From: Pelagovum pacificum
GTDB taxonomy: Bacteria; Pseudomonadota; Alphaproteobacteria; Rhodobacterales; Rhodobacteraceae
Reading direction: 5' to 3'
DNA length: 64,000 nt
Assembly: GCF_016134045.1 (NCBI RefSeq)
Contig: NZ_CP065915.1
Coordinates: 1,736,001 to 1,800,000, forward strand
Part shown: piece after piece, positions 9,958-19,022 of the stretch
Position numbering within the stretch: the stretch's first letter is position 1
How the letters are laid out: each line of letters starts with the position of its first letter
Notes under the pieces: model-generated
The model's input: only the letters and a program-made list of their open reading frames with translations
Told to the model about the DNA's origin: nothing
Database searches by the model: none
Program-made: the position numbers and the translations under genes

Positions 9958-10563
9958 ATGAGCATAGGCTCGACTTCGGACCTCGGCGCTCGCCGCGCCG
10001 GCCCCCGCAACCGCCAACGCCTCGCTGCCGCCGTCGGTGTGTCGTCACCCCCCGTCCGCCGTGCGCCGGCCGACGCGGTGCAGGTGTCGGTCCGGGCCGG
10101 GCAGGAGGTGCGGCTCTGGTTTCCGGGTTGGGACCTGTTCGTGGGGGCACCGGGGCAGGCCGTCTCCGTCATCGGCGGCACCGCCGGGCGCGGGACACAG
10201 GTCCTTGTCGATCTCGATGCCGTTGCGCGGTTCGAGATCGTGCTGGTCAGTGGCGAGAGCGACCGTGACCTGCGCAAGGGGGATGTGATCCGCCTGCGAC
10301 GGGTCGGCGGTCCTTCGGCGGGGGACGAGCTTTGCCTGTCGCGGGAGAGCTGGGACCACGCTGTTCACAGCGCGCCGTACCAGAAACAGCAGCACGATGC
10401 CTTCGCATGGCGGATTGCGGCCGCGCCGCGCGGCGCCGTGGACGGCTCCGTCGTGTTGGAGAGCGTCGCCGACCCGCGCTGGTCGCTGGCCCCCTACAAG
10501 GGTCTGCTGGAGGTCACCTCGAACGAGGCGGACCGCTCCGCCATCCGCTTTCGCGCGGACTGA
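9958..10563 (+). CDS. Hypothetical protein, 201 residues, probably beta-rich
   Basis: I do not recognise this protein. ATG 9958 is preceded by GGAAGG eight bases upstream; the open frame extends further back to 9868 without a better site. The first 35 residues are basic and low in complexity. The rest alternates short hydrophobic stretches with Gly, Asp and charged residues (for example EVRLWFPGWDLFVGAPGQ), suggesting a beta-sandwich. There is no clear signal peptide or membrane helix and only a single Cys. It is convergent with trpE, three bases apart at the stop codons. Confidence 0.6.
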   Translation: MSIGSTSDLGARRAGPRNRQRLAAAVGVSSPPVRRAPADAVQVSVRAGQEVRLWFPGWDLFVGAPGQAVSVIGGTAGRGTQVLVDLDAVARFEIVLVSGESDRDLRKGDVIRLRRVGGPSAGDELCLSRESWDHAVHSAPYQKQQHDAFAWRIAAAPRGAVDGSVVLESVADPRWSLAPYKGLLEVTSNEADRSAIRFRAD

Positions 10564-10566
10564 GCT

Positions 10567-12081
10567 CTAGCGGTTGCCGTCGCCGCGGAAGACAGAGGCA
10601 TCTTCCGCCGCGCGCCGGATGGCGTTCGACTTGTGCACCGTCTCCATATACTCGGCCTCCGGGTCGCTGTCGTAGACGACGCCGCCCCCGGCCTGGATAT
10701 AGAGGGTTTCATCCTTCAGGACCGCCGTGCGCAGGGCGATGCACATGTCCATGTCGCCGCCCGCGCTGAAATAGCCGACGCCACCGCCGTAGACGCCGCG
10801 TTTCTCGGGCTCCAGCTCGTCGATGATCTCCATCGCGCGAACCTTGGGCGCACCGGAGACGGTGCCGGCGGGCAGGCCCGCGAGCAGGGCGGAGAGCGCG
10901 TCATGCTCCTCGTCCAACTCGCCGATGACGTTGGAGACGATGTGCATCACGTGGCTGTAGCGCTCGACGATGAACTGCTCGGTCGGCTCGACCGTGCCGA
11001 TCTTGGCGACCCGGCCGACGTCGTTGCGGCCGAGGTCGAGAAGCATGAGGTGCTCCGCCAGTTCCTTCTTGTCGGCCATCAGGTCGACTTCGTTCGCCTT
11101 GTCCTGCGCGGGCGTGGCGCCGCGCGGACGGGTGCCGGCGATCGGGCGGATCGTCACCTCGCGCCCGAAGACCCGGACGAGGATCTCGGGGCTGGCCCCG
11201 ATGACCTGGAAGCCACCGAAGTTGAAGAAGAACATGAATGGCGACGGGTTCGTCCGGCGCAGCGAGCGATAGAGCGCGAAGGGCGGCTCGCGGAAGTCCT
11301 GCGCCCAGCGCTGTGACGGGACGACCTGGAAGATGTCGCCGGCGCGGATATATTCCTTCGCCGTCTCGACCGCCGCCTTGTAGCCCTCTTTGGTGAAGTT
11401 CGACACCGGCGGCCCTGCCGGCGTCGTGTCTCCAAGGGACCGCCCGGCCAGAGCAGCAACCGGACGGTCCAGCGCGCGTTGCGCATCCATGACCCGCTCC
11501 GCCGCCTGCGCATAGGCGGCGCGCGCCGACAGGCCGGAGCCGGCCCAGGCGGGAGAGCAGAGAATGACTTCGCCCTTCACCCCGTCGAGAACCGCGACCA
11601 CCGAGGGGCGCAGCATCATCGCGTCGGGCAGACCCAGCGTATCGGGCGGGCAGTTCGGCAGGCGTTCGACCAGCCGGATCATGTCGTAGCCGAGATACCC
11701 GAAAAGCCCGGCGGACGCCGCCGGCAGGCCGTCGGGAATGTCGATCCGGCTCTCGGCGAGGACGGCACGCAGCGTGTCGAGCGGTGAGCCCGAAAGGTCT
11801 TCCCACGCCTCGTCGTCGTAGCGGGCGGCCCGGTTGATCCGCGAGGTCTCGCCCCGGCATTCCCATAGCAGGTCGGGGTTCATCCCGATCATCGAGTAGC
11901 GGCCGCGGACTTCGCCGCCGGTCACGCTCTCCAGCATGAAGGAATGTTTGCCGGCCGCCGACAGCTTCAGCATCAGCGACACGGGCGTGTCGAGGTCGGC
12001 GGCGAGCCGGGTGTAGACCAGCTGGTTCGCACCGGCCTCGTAGCCGGCGCGGAAGGTCTCGAACTCGGGAACCAGCGCCAT
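10567..12081 (-). CDS. trpE: Anthranilate synthase component I
   Basis: Converts chorismate to anthranilate using ammonia from TrpG, the committed and feedback-inhibited step of tryptophan synthesis. It is 504 residues, full length. The N-terminal FMLESVTGGE is the region of the tryptophan-binding LLES motif. The chorismate-binding domain shows PIAGTRPRG and, near the end, IQAGGGVVYDSDPEAEY. The start lies two bases after the stop of the ppiD-like gene, so it is probably cotranscribed with that gene and not with trpGDC. Confidence 0.97.
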   Translation of the reverse strand: MALVPEFETFRAGYEAGANQLVYTRLAADLDTPVSLMLKLSAAGKHSFMLESVTGGEVRGRYSMIGMNPDLLWECRGETSRINRAARYDDEAWEDLSGSPLDTLRAVLAESRIDIPDGLPAASAGLFGYLGYDMIRLVERLPNCPPDTLGLPDAMMLRPSVVAVLDGVKGEVILCSPAWAGSGLSARAAYAQAAERVMDAQRALDRPVAALAGRSLGDTTPAGPPVSNFTKEGYKAAVETAKEYIRAGDIFQVVPSQRWAQDFREPPFALYRSLRRTNPSPFMFFFNFGGFQVIGASPEILVRVFGREVTIRPIAGTRPRGATPAQDKANEVDLMADKKELAEHLMLLDLGRNDVGRVAKIGTVEPTEQFIVERYSHVMHIVSNVIGELDEEHDALSALLAGLPAGTVSGAPKVRAMEIIDELEPEKRGVYGGGVGYFSAGGDMDMCIALRTAVLKDETLYIQAGGGVVYDSDPEAEYMETVHKSNAIRRAAEDASVFRGDGNR

Positions 12082-12083
12082 GG

Positions 12084-13922
12084 TCAGCGGAACGAGGCGT
12101 TGACGGAATTGACCGCCGCTTCGTCGATGCGGACGTCCGTGCGGGTCTGGACGGAGCGTGCGAAGGTCTCCATCACTTCCTGCTGGATGCCCTGCTGTGC
12201 CTGCTCCGCGAACTGCTGCACCTCGTTGTCGAGCGTGTCGTCCTCCGGGTCGGCAGGGGTCACGGCCGACAGCCGCACGACCACTGCGCCTTCGCCGTTC
12301 GGCAGCGCCTGCGTTTCGCCCTCGGCCATGTCGAACACTTCGCCGAGGAAGCCGGGCGGCGTGCCACCGACGACTCCGCGCCGGTCGAGGCCGGTCTCGG
12401 CGGCCGGGGCGGGCATGTCATCGGTAAAGCCCTCTTCAGCCACGCGGTCGGCCAGTTCCTCGGCATAGGTGATGACGCGTGCGGCGGTCTCCGTCGCGGT
12501 CCAGGCGGCGGCGACATCCTCGCGGGCCTCTTCGAACGGGATCGGCTCGGGCGCGCGGACCTCGTCGACGCGCAGCGCGAAGACACCGCCGTCGCTCAGC
12601 TCGAGAAGCTCGGGGAAGTCCTCGGGCGCGGCCTCGTCGGCGGCGTTGCGGAACTCGGCATAGGCGGCGATGCCGTCCTCGGTCCCTTCGGAATAGTCGA
12701 TCGTTCCGAGTTCGAGGTCGGTGCGTTCCGCCAGGTCCTCCATCGAGGCGCCGCCGGCGATCAGGTCGGTGATGCCCTCGGCGGATCCCTCGATCACCTG
12801 ACGCGCGCGGACACTGCCCAGCTCTTCCGACAGCTCCTCGCGGGCCTCCTCGAACGGGGTCTCCTGCGCGGCGAGCACGGCGTTGACGCGGAACAGCGCG
12901 GGGCCGAGATCGGTCTCGAACGGGCCGACGACTTCGCCGGTATCGGCGGCGAAGACACCTTCACCGGCCGCGCCGAGCTCATCCTCGCCCATGTCGCCGA
13001 GGTCGATGTCGGCGAGCGAGAGGCCACGCTCGGTCACCAGCCCGTCGAAGTCCACCTCGTCCCGCTCCAGTCGGTCGAACGCCGCCTGCGCGGCCTCGTC
13101 GTCGCGGAACACCAGCCGCTCCACCAGCCGGCGTTCGGGGCGGACGTAGTCGCTCATCCGCTGCTCGTACATGTCGCGCAGCGCCTCTTCATCGAGGTCC
13201 AGCTCGTCGGCGATCATGGCTGGCGTGAGCGAGACATAAGTGATCGACTTCGTCTCGGGACGCGTGAACTGGTCGATATTCTCGTCATAGAACGTCTGAA
13301 GCTGTTCGTCCGACGGTTCGGCCACCGGCTCTTCCAGGTCATCGGCGGTCACTTCGATCCACTCGAAGCTGCGGGTCTCGCCAAGGTAGGCGGCGACCGT
13401 ATCCGCATAAGGTTCTGGTGCGGGAATACCGGTGGACACGGCGCGCTGCAGAAGCTCGCGGGAGAGCGTGTCGCGCAGGCCGTTCTCGTATTCCGTTTCG
13501 CTCAGGCCGTTGCTGTTGAGCGTCATGCGGTAAGCCTCGCGGTCGAAACTGCCGTCGAGGCCACGGAACGGCGCGGCGGAGCGGATCGCGGCGGCGACGC
13601 GGTCATCCCCGACGGAGATGCCGAGCTGCGCCGCCTCGTTCTCCAGCGTGCGCCGCTGGACGAGGGACGAAAGCACCATCCGGTCGAGGCCGAACGCCTC
13701 CACCTCGGCAAAGCCGAGCGATGTGCCGGTCTGCTGCTGAAGCTGGTTGATCTGGCGGTTCAGTTCCCGCGCATAGTCCTGGATCGGGATGTCCTTTTCG
13801 CCGGCGGAGCCGAGCGAGCGGGAGGTTCCCGAAAGGTTGGTCGCCCCGAAGCCGATCAGACCGAAGAACAACAGCGCGAGAATGACCCACGTCGCTACGG
13901 ATTTCGCGGTTTTCTTGGCCAT
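12084..13922 (-). CDS. ppiD: PpiD/SurA-type membrane-anchored peptidyl-prolyl isomerase
   Basis: Periplasmic folding factor anchored in the inner membrane. A basic N-terminus is followed by one membrane helix (about residues 12-30, WVILALLFFGLIGFG). Then comes a SurA_N-type chaperone region with FDREAYRMTLNSNGLSETEY, and a parvulin-like region (about 230-370) with the E-rich spacing typical of PpiD in this order. The 612 residues fit the family. A GAGGAAGAG ribosome-binding site supports the ATG at 13922. It sits between an aminotransferase gene and trpE, all on the minus strand. Whether the isomerase domain is active cannot be told from the sequence alone. Confidence 0.85.
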   Translation of the reverse strand: MAKKTAKSVATWVILALLFFGLIGFGATNLSGTSRSLGSAGEKDIPIQDYARELNRQINQLQQQTGTSLGFAEVEAFGLDRMVLSSLVQRRTLENEAAQLGISVGDDRVAAAIRSAAPFRGLDGSFDREAYRMTLNSNGLSETEYENGLRDTLSRELLQRAVSTGIPAPEPYADTVAAYLGETRSFEWIEVTADDLEEPVAEPSDEQLQTFYDENIDQFTRPETKSITYVSLTPAMIADELDLDEEALRDMYEQRMSDYVRPERRLVERLVFRDDEAAQAAFDRLERDEVDFDGLVTERGLSLADIDLGDMGEDELGAAGEGVFAADTGEVVGPFETDLGPALFRVNAVLAAQETPFEEAREELSEELGSVRARQVIEGSAEGITDLIAGGASMEDLAERTDLELGTIDYSEGTEDGIAAYAEFRNAADEAAPEDFPELLELSDGGVFALRVDEVRAPEPIPFEEAREDVAAAWTATETAARVITYAEELADRVAEEGFTDDMPAPAAETGLDRRGVVGGTPPGFLGEVFDMAEGETQALPNGEGAVVVRLSAVTPADPEDDTLDNEVQQFAEQAQQGIQQEVMETFARSVQTRTDVRIDEAAVNSVNASFR

Positions 13923-13977
13923 CTCTTCCTCTGGTTTCTCCTCGTGCCGGCCTTCCTATGGCGGGCACGGTCCGGGA

Positions 13978-15147
13978 TCAAGTCGGGCGCGTCGCCGACA
14001 GGCGCTGCGCGAGCTCGGCGATGCCGGCCCGGTCGACGTTGGCGAAGGCGATGCGCATCTCGCGCGCGCCCGCCGGGTCGTTGTCGGGGCGGAACATGGT
14101 GCCCGGCAGCATCAGCACGCCGGCCGTCTCCACCAGCCACTTCGCGGCCTGGTCGGAGGGCATGTCATAGGGATGCTCGACATAGGCGAAATAGGCACCG
14201 CAGCCGAGAAGCCGCCAGCCGGACAGGGTGGTCAGCGCCGCTTCCATCGCCATGCGCCGGTCCAGCACCTCGTCCCGCTCGGAGGCGAGCCACTGGCCGA
14301 GGTTGCGCATCCCCCAGAGCGCGGCTTTCTGGCCGACCTGCGGCGCGCAGATCGACACGGTGTCGAGGAACTTCTCCACTTCCGAAAGCAGCTCGGGTCG
14401 GGCGACCATCGCGCCGGTGCGATGGCCGGTCAGCCGGAACGCCTTGGAGAAGGAGTAGAGCTGCACCAGCGTGTCGGGCCAGTCGGGGTCGGTGAACAGG
14501 TCGTGCGGCGGCGTCGGGCGGCTGTCGAAGTCACGGTAGGTCTCGTCCAGCACCAGCGTCAGCCCGCGAGAGCGCGCCAGCTCGAAGAAGGCGCGCACCA
14601 GTTCGGCGGGGTATTCCACGCCGCCGGGATTGTTCGGCGTGACCAGCACGATGGCCTTCGTGCGCTCGGTGATGAGGCTCGCCGCTTCCTCCGGATCGGG
14701 CAAGAGACCCGCGCGGCAGGGCAGCGGGACGAGGCCGAGCCCCTCCATCTGAAGCCACATCGCGTGGTTGAAGTAGAACGGCACAGGCAGCAGCACCTCG
14801 TCGCCCTCGTTGCAGAGCGCCGAGATCGCCGCAGTGAAGGCCTGGTTGCAGCCTGCGGTGATCGCCACCTGGTCCGGGCGGACGATACCGCCGTAGTCCC
14901 GCGTCCAGGTCTCTGCGATCTCGGTGCGCAAATCCGGGAGGCCAAGCACCGGACCGTAGAGATGCGAGGAGGTGTCGTTCATCACCATCTCCGCCATCGC
15001 CTGCCTAAGCGGTTCGGGCGGCGGCTCGACAGGCGCGGCCTGGCTGACGTTCAGGAGTGGCCGGTCTTCGGAGAAGACGGCGTCGAGGACCCAACGGCGG
15101 GCCTCCATCACGGGCGGGGCGAAGGTCTGTTCGGTGCGCGAGCTCAT
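13978..15147 (-). CDS. Class I/II PLP-dependent aminotransferase
   Basis: Fold type I aminotransferase of 389 residues. PNNPGG (171-176) is the substrate and cofactor loop, DETYRDF (201-207) holds the Asp that contacts the pyridine ring, and Lys235 in YSFSKAFRLTGHR forms the Schiff base. The closest general type is the aspartate/aromatic aminotransferase group. The amino acid substrate cannot be assigned from sequence alone. It lies 55 bp upstream of the ppiD-like gene on the same strand and is divergent from the thioesterase. Confidence 0.88.
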   Translation of the reverse strand: MSSRTEQTFAPPVMEARRWVLDAVFSEDRPLLNVSQAAPVEPPPEPLRQAMAEMVMNDTSSHLYGPVLGLPDLRTEIAETWTRDYGGIVRPDQVAITAGCNQAFTAAISALCNEGDEVLLPVPFYFNHAMWLQMEGLGLVPLPCRAGLLPDPEEAASLITERTKAIVLVTPNNPGGVEYPAELVRAFFELARSRGLTLVLDETYRDFDSRPTPPHDLFTDPDWPDTLVQLYSFSKAFRLTGHRTGAMVARPELLSEVEKFLDTVSICAPQVGQKAALWGMRNLGQWLASERDEVLDRRMAMEAALTTLSGWRLLGCGAYFAYVEHPYDMPSDQAAKWLVETAGVLMLPGTMFRPDNDPAGAREMRIAFANVDRAGIAELAQRLSATRPT

Positions 15148-15242
15148 GTGGTCTTTTCAACTGCAAGGGCAGGCGGCGCAAGGGCATCCATTGCGCTCGT
15201 TTTCCTGACGGGCGACACCTTGGGCCGAATGGAGGGTCAGAC

Positions 15243-15674
15243 ATGGATCTGAAGCTGGATGCAGAAGCGCTCACCGCGTTCCTGGAGCGCCATTTCACCC
15301 AGGTCGCCGACCAGTTCGAGATCGTGAGCGTCGCGCCGATGGAGCTCGACCTGCGGCTCAACGTGACGGAGCAGCACCTGCGTCCGGGTGGCACCGTGTC
15401 GGGCCCGGCGATGTTCGCGCTCGCCGATGTCGCGGTCTATCTGTCCATACTGTCAATGATCGGCCCTGTGGGCCTTGCGGTCACGACCAACTGCTCGATC
15501 GACTTCATGCGAAAACCTGCGGCGGGGCAGGACCTCATCGCGTCGGTGCGCCTTTTGAAGCTCGGCCGGGCGCTGGCGGTCGGCGACGTGCTGATCCGAT
15601 CGGTCGGGGTAGAGGATCCGGTCGCGCGGGCGAGCCTGACGTACTCGCTGCCGCCCGCGCGACCCTCGGCCTAG
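15243..15674 (+). CDS. PaaI-family thioesterase (hotdog fold)
   Basis: Small hotdog-fold acyl-CoA thioesterase of 143 residues. It contains the segment RPGGTVSGPAMFALADVAVY, in which the conserved Asp of PaaI-like enzymes sits on the central helix, and the strand TNCSIDFMRKPAAG. The open frame extends upstream, but ATG 15243 has GGAGGG eight bases before it. The substrate is unknown. Its stop overlaps the convergent DUF1127 gene by four bases. Confidence 0.85.
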   Translation: MDLKLDAEALTAFLERHFTQVADQFEIVSVAPMELDLRLNVTEQHLRPGGTVSGPAMFALADVAVYLSILSMIGPVGLAVTTNCSIDFMRKPAAGQDLIASVRLLKLGRALAVGDVLIRSVGVEDPVARASLTYSLPPARPSA

Positions 15675-15883
15675 CGCCAGAAGGGCTCGTTCGATTCGGA
15701 CTCGGCCTCGAACCGGGTGAGGCCGATGTCACGAAGCTGATCGTCGTTCAGCCGCTTGAGGTCGCGCCGTGTCTTTCGGCGCACTTCCCACGCCATCGCC
15801 ACGACCGTCAGCTTGTAGAGCACGGCAGTCATCGGCGGCAGGCCGGATTGCGCGGGAAGCTGGTGGATCGTCTGCATGGCCAT
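15671..15883 (-). CDS. DUF1127 small protein
   Basis: 70 residues. The C-terminal half (WEVRRKTRRDLKRLNDDQLRD) is the DUF1127 motif, a short arginine-rich helical hairpin known from small RNA-linked and stress-related alphaproteobacterial proteins such as CcaF1 of Rhodobacter. The start is ATG 15883 with GAGGT upstream. It is divergent from a MocR regulator across a 92-bp gap with repeated ATACAA sites, so it is the likely target of that regulator. Its molecular role here is unknown; RNA binding is a possibility from relatives. Confidence 0.85.
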   Translation of the reverse strand: MAMQTIHQLPAQSGLPPMTAVLYKLTVVAMAWEVRRKTRRDLKRLNDDQLRDIGLTRFEAESESNEPFWR

Positions 15884-15895
15884 GGTGGACCTCGT

Positions 15896-15985
15896 TTGTA
15901 TTGATACAATTTCTGAGTTGTGATAGTGAAATCCTGATACAAAGCGGATTGTGCGCCGTCCAAGGAAGAATTGTGATGAATACAA
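15896..15985. promoter_or_regulatory. Repeated ATACAA operator, probable MocR binding sites
   Basis: TTGTAT at 15896-15901 and ATACAA at 15904-15909 form a palindrome. ATACAA recurs in direct orientation at 15937-15942 and again at 15980-15985, inside codons 2-4 of the regulator gene. The first two direct copies share TGATACAA and start 33 bp apart, three helical turns. GabR, a characterised MocR regulator, binds direct ATACCA repeats at similar spacing, so autoregulation plus control of the DUF1127 gene is likely. Confidence 0.6.
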
Positions 15986-17361
15986 TTTGGTCTCCTGATC
16001 TCTCTGACGGCGCGAGCGGCCCGAAGTATCAGGTCCTGCTGCGCAAGCTCCGCTGTGCCGTGGACACCGGCGATCTGCCCGTCGGACATCGCCTGCCGCC
16101 GGTGCGGGAGCTGGCGTTCCAGATCGGCGTGACGCCGGGCACCGTCGCGCGCGCCTACCGCACCGCCGTCGAGGAGGGGCTGCTCGAAGCGCGCGTCGGG
16201 CGCGGCACCTTCGTCGCGGGGGCGGGCATGGCCGAGGTCCGGCTGGACCCGCCGCTCTACGATGCGGCACCGGACGGGATCGTGGATTGCCGAAGCGTAC
16301 AGGTGCCCGATGTCGGACAGTCGCCCGCGTTGGAAGAACTCTGGCAGCGCGCCTCGACCGAGGGAATCCTGAACTACCCGGTGGACGAGGATGACGCCGC
16401 CTTCCGCTCCGCCGTGATCGACCTCGTCGGGCAGGCGCATCTTGGCGTGGCGGACGCCGACGACGTCACGGTCTCGTTCGGTGCGCAGCACGGCGTGCTG
16501 CTCGTGCTGCAGCACCTGATCGCGGGGCCGCATCCCGCCATCCTGACGGAGGATCTGTCCTATCCCGGCGTGCGCCGGGCCGCCGCGCTCCAGCGTGCGG
16601 CGGTGCGGGGCGTGGCGATGGACCAGCACGGGCTGATCCCCGAAGCGCTCGACGAGGCCTGCTTCAAGACCGGCGCGCAAATCCTTGTCACGTCGGCGGA
16701 AGTCCACACGCCGACCACGATCCGCACGCCGGACTGGCGCAAGGCGCAGCTGGTCGAGGTCGCCCGCAAGCATCGCCTGCACATCGTGGAGGACGATTGC
16801 CATCGCCTCGCCGATGCGGGCGCGCCGAGCTATCGCAAGCTCTACCCGGAGCGGAGTTGGTACGTCGGCTCCCTGTCGAAATCCGTCGCCTCGGGTCTCA
16901 GGCTCGGCTACATTGTCGGGCCGCGCGGGGACGGGCCGGGGCAGCGGCGCGCGGCGGCTGCGAACTTCTACGGGATTCCGACGCCCTTCATCCGCTACGG
17001 GGAGCTGATCCTGACCTCCGGCCTTGCCGAGCAGACCCGCGCCAAGGTGCTCGAGGCGACACGGACGCGGGTCGGCCTCGCGATGTCGCGGCTCGGTCAC
17101 TGGCGCATCGACTCGCGCCCCGAAGTGCCCTTCGTCTGGCTGACGCTGCCGTCAGGATGGCGGGCGGCCCGCTTCCTCGTCGCCTGCGAAAGCGCCGGGA
17201 TCCGGATCAAGCCGGCCGACGAATTCGCGCTGAGCGACACCGGCGCGCCCCATGCCGTACGGCTGACAGTTAACGCACGGATGCCCGACAGCGCCTTCTC
17301 GGACGCGATGGCGCGGATCGACGGCCTGCTCGCCCGACCGCCGCACGACATGGAAGGCTAG
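15976..17361 (+). CDS. MocR-type GntR regulator with aminotransferase domain
   Basis: Transcription factor of 461 residues made of an N-terminal GntR winged helix (about 18-82, with LPPVRELAFQIGVTPGTVAR) and a PLP-dependent aminotransferase fold used as a sensor domain. VEDDCHR (271-277) and Lys302 in GSLSKSVASGLRLGY would bind PLP. The open frame starts at 15769, but ATG 15976 is the conserved N-terminus and lies just outside most of the operator. It is divergent from the DUF1127 gene, its probable target. The effector is unknown. Confidence 0.9.
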   Translation: MNTIWSPDLSDGASGPKYQVLLRKLRCAVDTGDLPVGHRLPPVRELAFQIGVTPGTVARAYRTAVEEGLLEARVGRGTFVAGAGMAEVRLDPPLYDAAPDGIVDCRSVQVPDVGQSPALEELWQRASTEGILNYPVDEDDAAFRSAVIDLVGQAHLGVADADDVTVSFGAQHGVLLVLQHLIAGPHPAILTEDLSYPGVRRAAALQRAAVRGVAMDQHGLIPEALDEACFKTGAQILVTSAEVHTPTTIRTPDWRKAQLVEVARKHRLHIVEDDCHRLADAGAPSYRKLYPERSWYVGSLSKSVASGLRLGYIVGPRGDGPGQRRAAAANFYGIPTPFIRYGELILTSGLAEQTRAKVLEATRTRVGLAMSRLGHWRIDSRPEVPFVWLTLPSGWRAARFLVACESAGIRIKPADEFALSDTGAPHAVRLTVNARMPDSAFSDAMARIDGLLARPPHDMEG

Positions 17362-17957
17362 GGCGCCGAGTTCCGCACATTGTCCCGGTGCCGCCCGAAC
17401 AGCCAGACACCCAGCGCGACCGTGGCGAACCCCGCGCCGATCAGCATGATGACGTCGAACGCGAGGTCAGACGCGGCCTCCAGCGTTCCGGTGAAGACGT
17501 AACCGAGGCCGAGGTAGATCGACAGCCAGACGATCTCTCCCGCCGTGCCCCATGCGACGAACTGCACCCAGCGCTTGCCCGACGCGCCGGCGGCAAAGTT
17601 CACGTAAGGACCGAGCGGCGAGAACAGCCACCGCGACAGGAAGATGAAGACGCCGCCCCGCCGCGCCAGCGCCTCCCGCGCGCGCTCGATCGCGGCAGCG
17701 CGCCGGCCGAGCCGACGTGCCAGTCCAGTGCCCCCCTTGCGCCCCAGCAGGAACATCGCGTTGTCGCCGAGCCAGAGCCCGGCGAACGCCGCCACCACCA
17801 CCGTCCAGAGCACGAGGTCACCGGCCGAGGCAAACCCGCCCGCCGCCAGCAGCAGCGCCGAGGCCGGGATCGGCAGCGCGAAGCAGGACAGGAAAATCGC
17901 GAGCGCAAGCAGCGGCGGCCCGTAGAGCGGGACGAGGGTCAGAAGCCATTCGGTCAC
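17358..17957 (-). CDS. DedA-family membrane protein
   Basis: Integral membrane protein of the DedA/SNARE-associated (VTT) family, 199 residues. Family members are linked to undecaprenyl phosphate and lipid flipping and to envelope homeostasis. The central segment FIFLSRWLFSPLGPYVNFAAG is the family motif with its key Arg and Pro, and PIPASALLLAAGGFA is the first re-entrant region. The ATG overlaps the stop of the next gene upstream by four bases. It is convergent with the MocR gene, overlapping four bases. Confidence 0.88.
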   Translation of the reverse strand: MTEWLLTLVPLYGPPLLALAIFLSCFALPIPASALLLAAGGFASAGDLVLWTVVVAAFAGLWLGDNAMFLLGRKGGTGLARRLGRRAAAIERAREALARRGGVFIFLSRWLFSPLGPYVNFAAGASGKRWVQFVAWGTAGEIVWLSIYLGLGYVFTGTLEAASDLAFDVIMLIGAGFATVALGVWLFGRHRDNVRNSAP

Positions 17958-18334
17958 TGGTCGGGCTGCTCCCCATCGGCGGAGAGGCGGGCGATGGCAG
18001 CGTCGACCTCGGCGATGATCTGCTCCACGGGAACACCGCGCGCCGCGGCATGTTCGGCCAGCGTGCGGGGACCGTCGCGGCCGGGCAGGGGCAGTCCGGC
18101 CGCGATGTCGAGCTCCTGGGGGCTGAGTCCGTGCATGTGAGCGATCAGGCGCATGGTCATCCAGGGTTCGACCGGGCGCGGACCGTGGGGTTGCCAGTGC
18201 ATCGCGTCGATCAGAACCTGCACGGCGAAGAACCCGGTCAGCAGCAGCGCGACCGCGAACAGAAAGGCCGCCCGGGGGCGTCGGCGGAAGGTCAGGATCA
18301 GGCGCTCCGGCAGCATCTGGGTCACGGTCCTCAA
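17954..18334 (-). CDS. Hypothetical small membrane protein
   Basis: 126 residues, not recognised. A basic stretch is followed by one membrane helix (about residues 22-41, AAFLFAVALLLTGFFAVQVL). A soluble tail carries a helical region (MTMRLIAHMHGLSPQELDIAAG) and a second helix near the end, EQIIAEVDAAIARL. The tail may be a small helical bundle on the periplasmic side. It is cotranscribed with and overlaps the dedA-like gene, so a role in the same envelope process is possible. Confidence 0.7.
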   Translation of the reverse strand: MRTVTQMLPERLILTFRRRPRAAFLFAVALLLTGFFAVQVLIDAMHWQPHGPRPVEPWMTMRLIAHMHGLSPQELDIAAGLPLPGRDGPRTLAEHAAARGVPVEQIIAEVDAAIARLSADGEQPDQ

Positions 18335-18463
18335 CGAGTCATGTCGACCTTACCGTCGCGACCTGGCGCGCGACAGTGACGAAACGGCGCAACAGAAGTG
18401 GGGTAAATAAATACCGTAATTGCAAGTCACTGTTTTACAATGATTTATACGCGCGTAGCGGCC

Positions 18464-18491
18464 TTGACTGGCGCGCCGCGATGCTTATAAC
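18464..18491 (+). promoter_or_regulatory. Sigma-70 promoter of rplM-rpsI
   Basis: TTGACT at 18464-18469 and TATAAC at 18486-18491 with a 16-bp spacer, about 65 bp upstream of the rplM start. The transcribed leader contains a GCGCG/CGCGC inverted repeat around a 14-base loop (about 18512-18535), which could be a control element. I cannot match it to a known L13 leader. Confidence 0.7.
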
Positions 18492-18557
18492 CCGGCCATC
18501 CGAATGACATCGCGCGTCTCTTTACCGGGGCGCGCTTCGCTTATCTCAGGAAGACCG

Positions 18558-19022
18558 ATGAAAACCTACACCGCGACCCCGGCGGACATCGACAAGAAAT
18601 GGATCGTGATCGACGCCGAAGGCGTCATCCTCGGCCGTCTCGCCTCGATCGTCGCCATGCGTCTGCGCGGCAAGCACAAGCCGAGCTTTACGCCCCACAT
18701 GGACATGGGTGACAACGTCATCGTCATCAACGCCGACAAGGTTCAGCTCACCGGCAACAAGCGGATGAAGCCGAACTACTGGCACACCGGCTACCCGGGC
18801 GGCATCAAGTCCCGCACGACCGGCCAGATCCTCGAGGGTGACCACCCCGAGCGCGTGGTGATGCAGGCCGTCAAGCGCATGCTTCCCGGCAACCGCCTGT
18901 CCCGCAAGCAGATGACCCACCTGCGCGTCTTCGCCGGTGCCGAGCACGGCATGGATGCCCAGAAGCCCGAGGTTCTGGACGTCAAGTCCATGAACAAGAA
19001 GAACACGAGGACCGCGAAATAA
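18558..19022 (+). CDS. rplM: 50S ribosomal protein L13
   Basis: Early-assembly protein of the large ribosomal subunit. The 154 residues align over the whole L13 family, including [29 protein letters not shown] and the [13 protein letters not shown] segment. The start ATG 18558 has AGGAAG seven bases upstream. Its TAA stop shares its last base with the rpsI start, the usual L13-S9 operon. Confidence 0.98.
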   Translation: MKTYTATPADIDKKWIVIDAEGVILGRLASIVAMRLRGKHKPSFTPHMDMGDNVIVINADKVQLTGNKRMKPNYWHTGYPGGIKSRTTGQILEGDHPERVVMQAVKRMLPGNRLSRKQMTHLRVFAGAEHGMDAQKPEVLDVKSMNKKNTRTAK

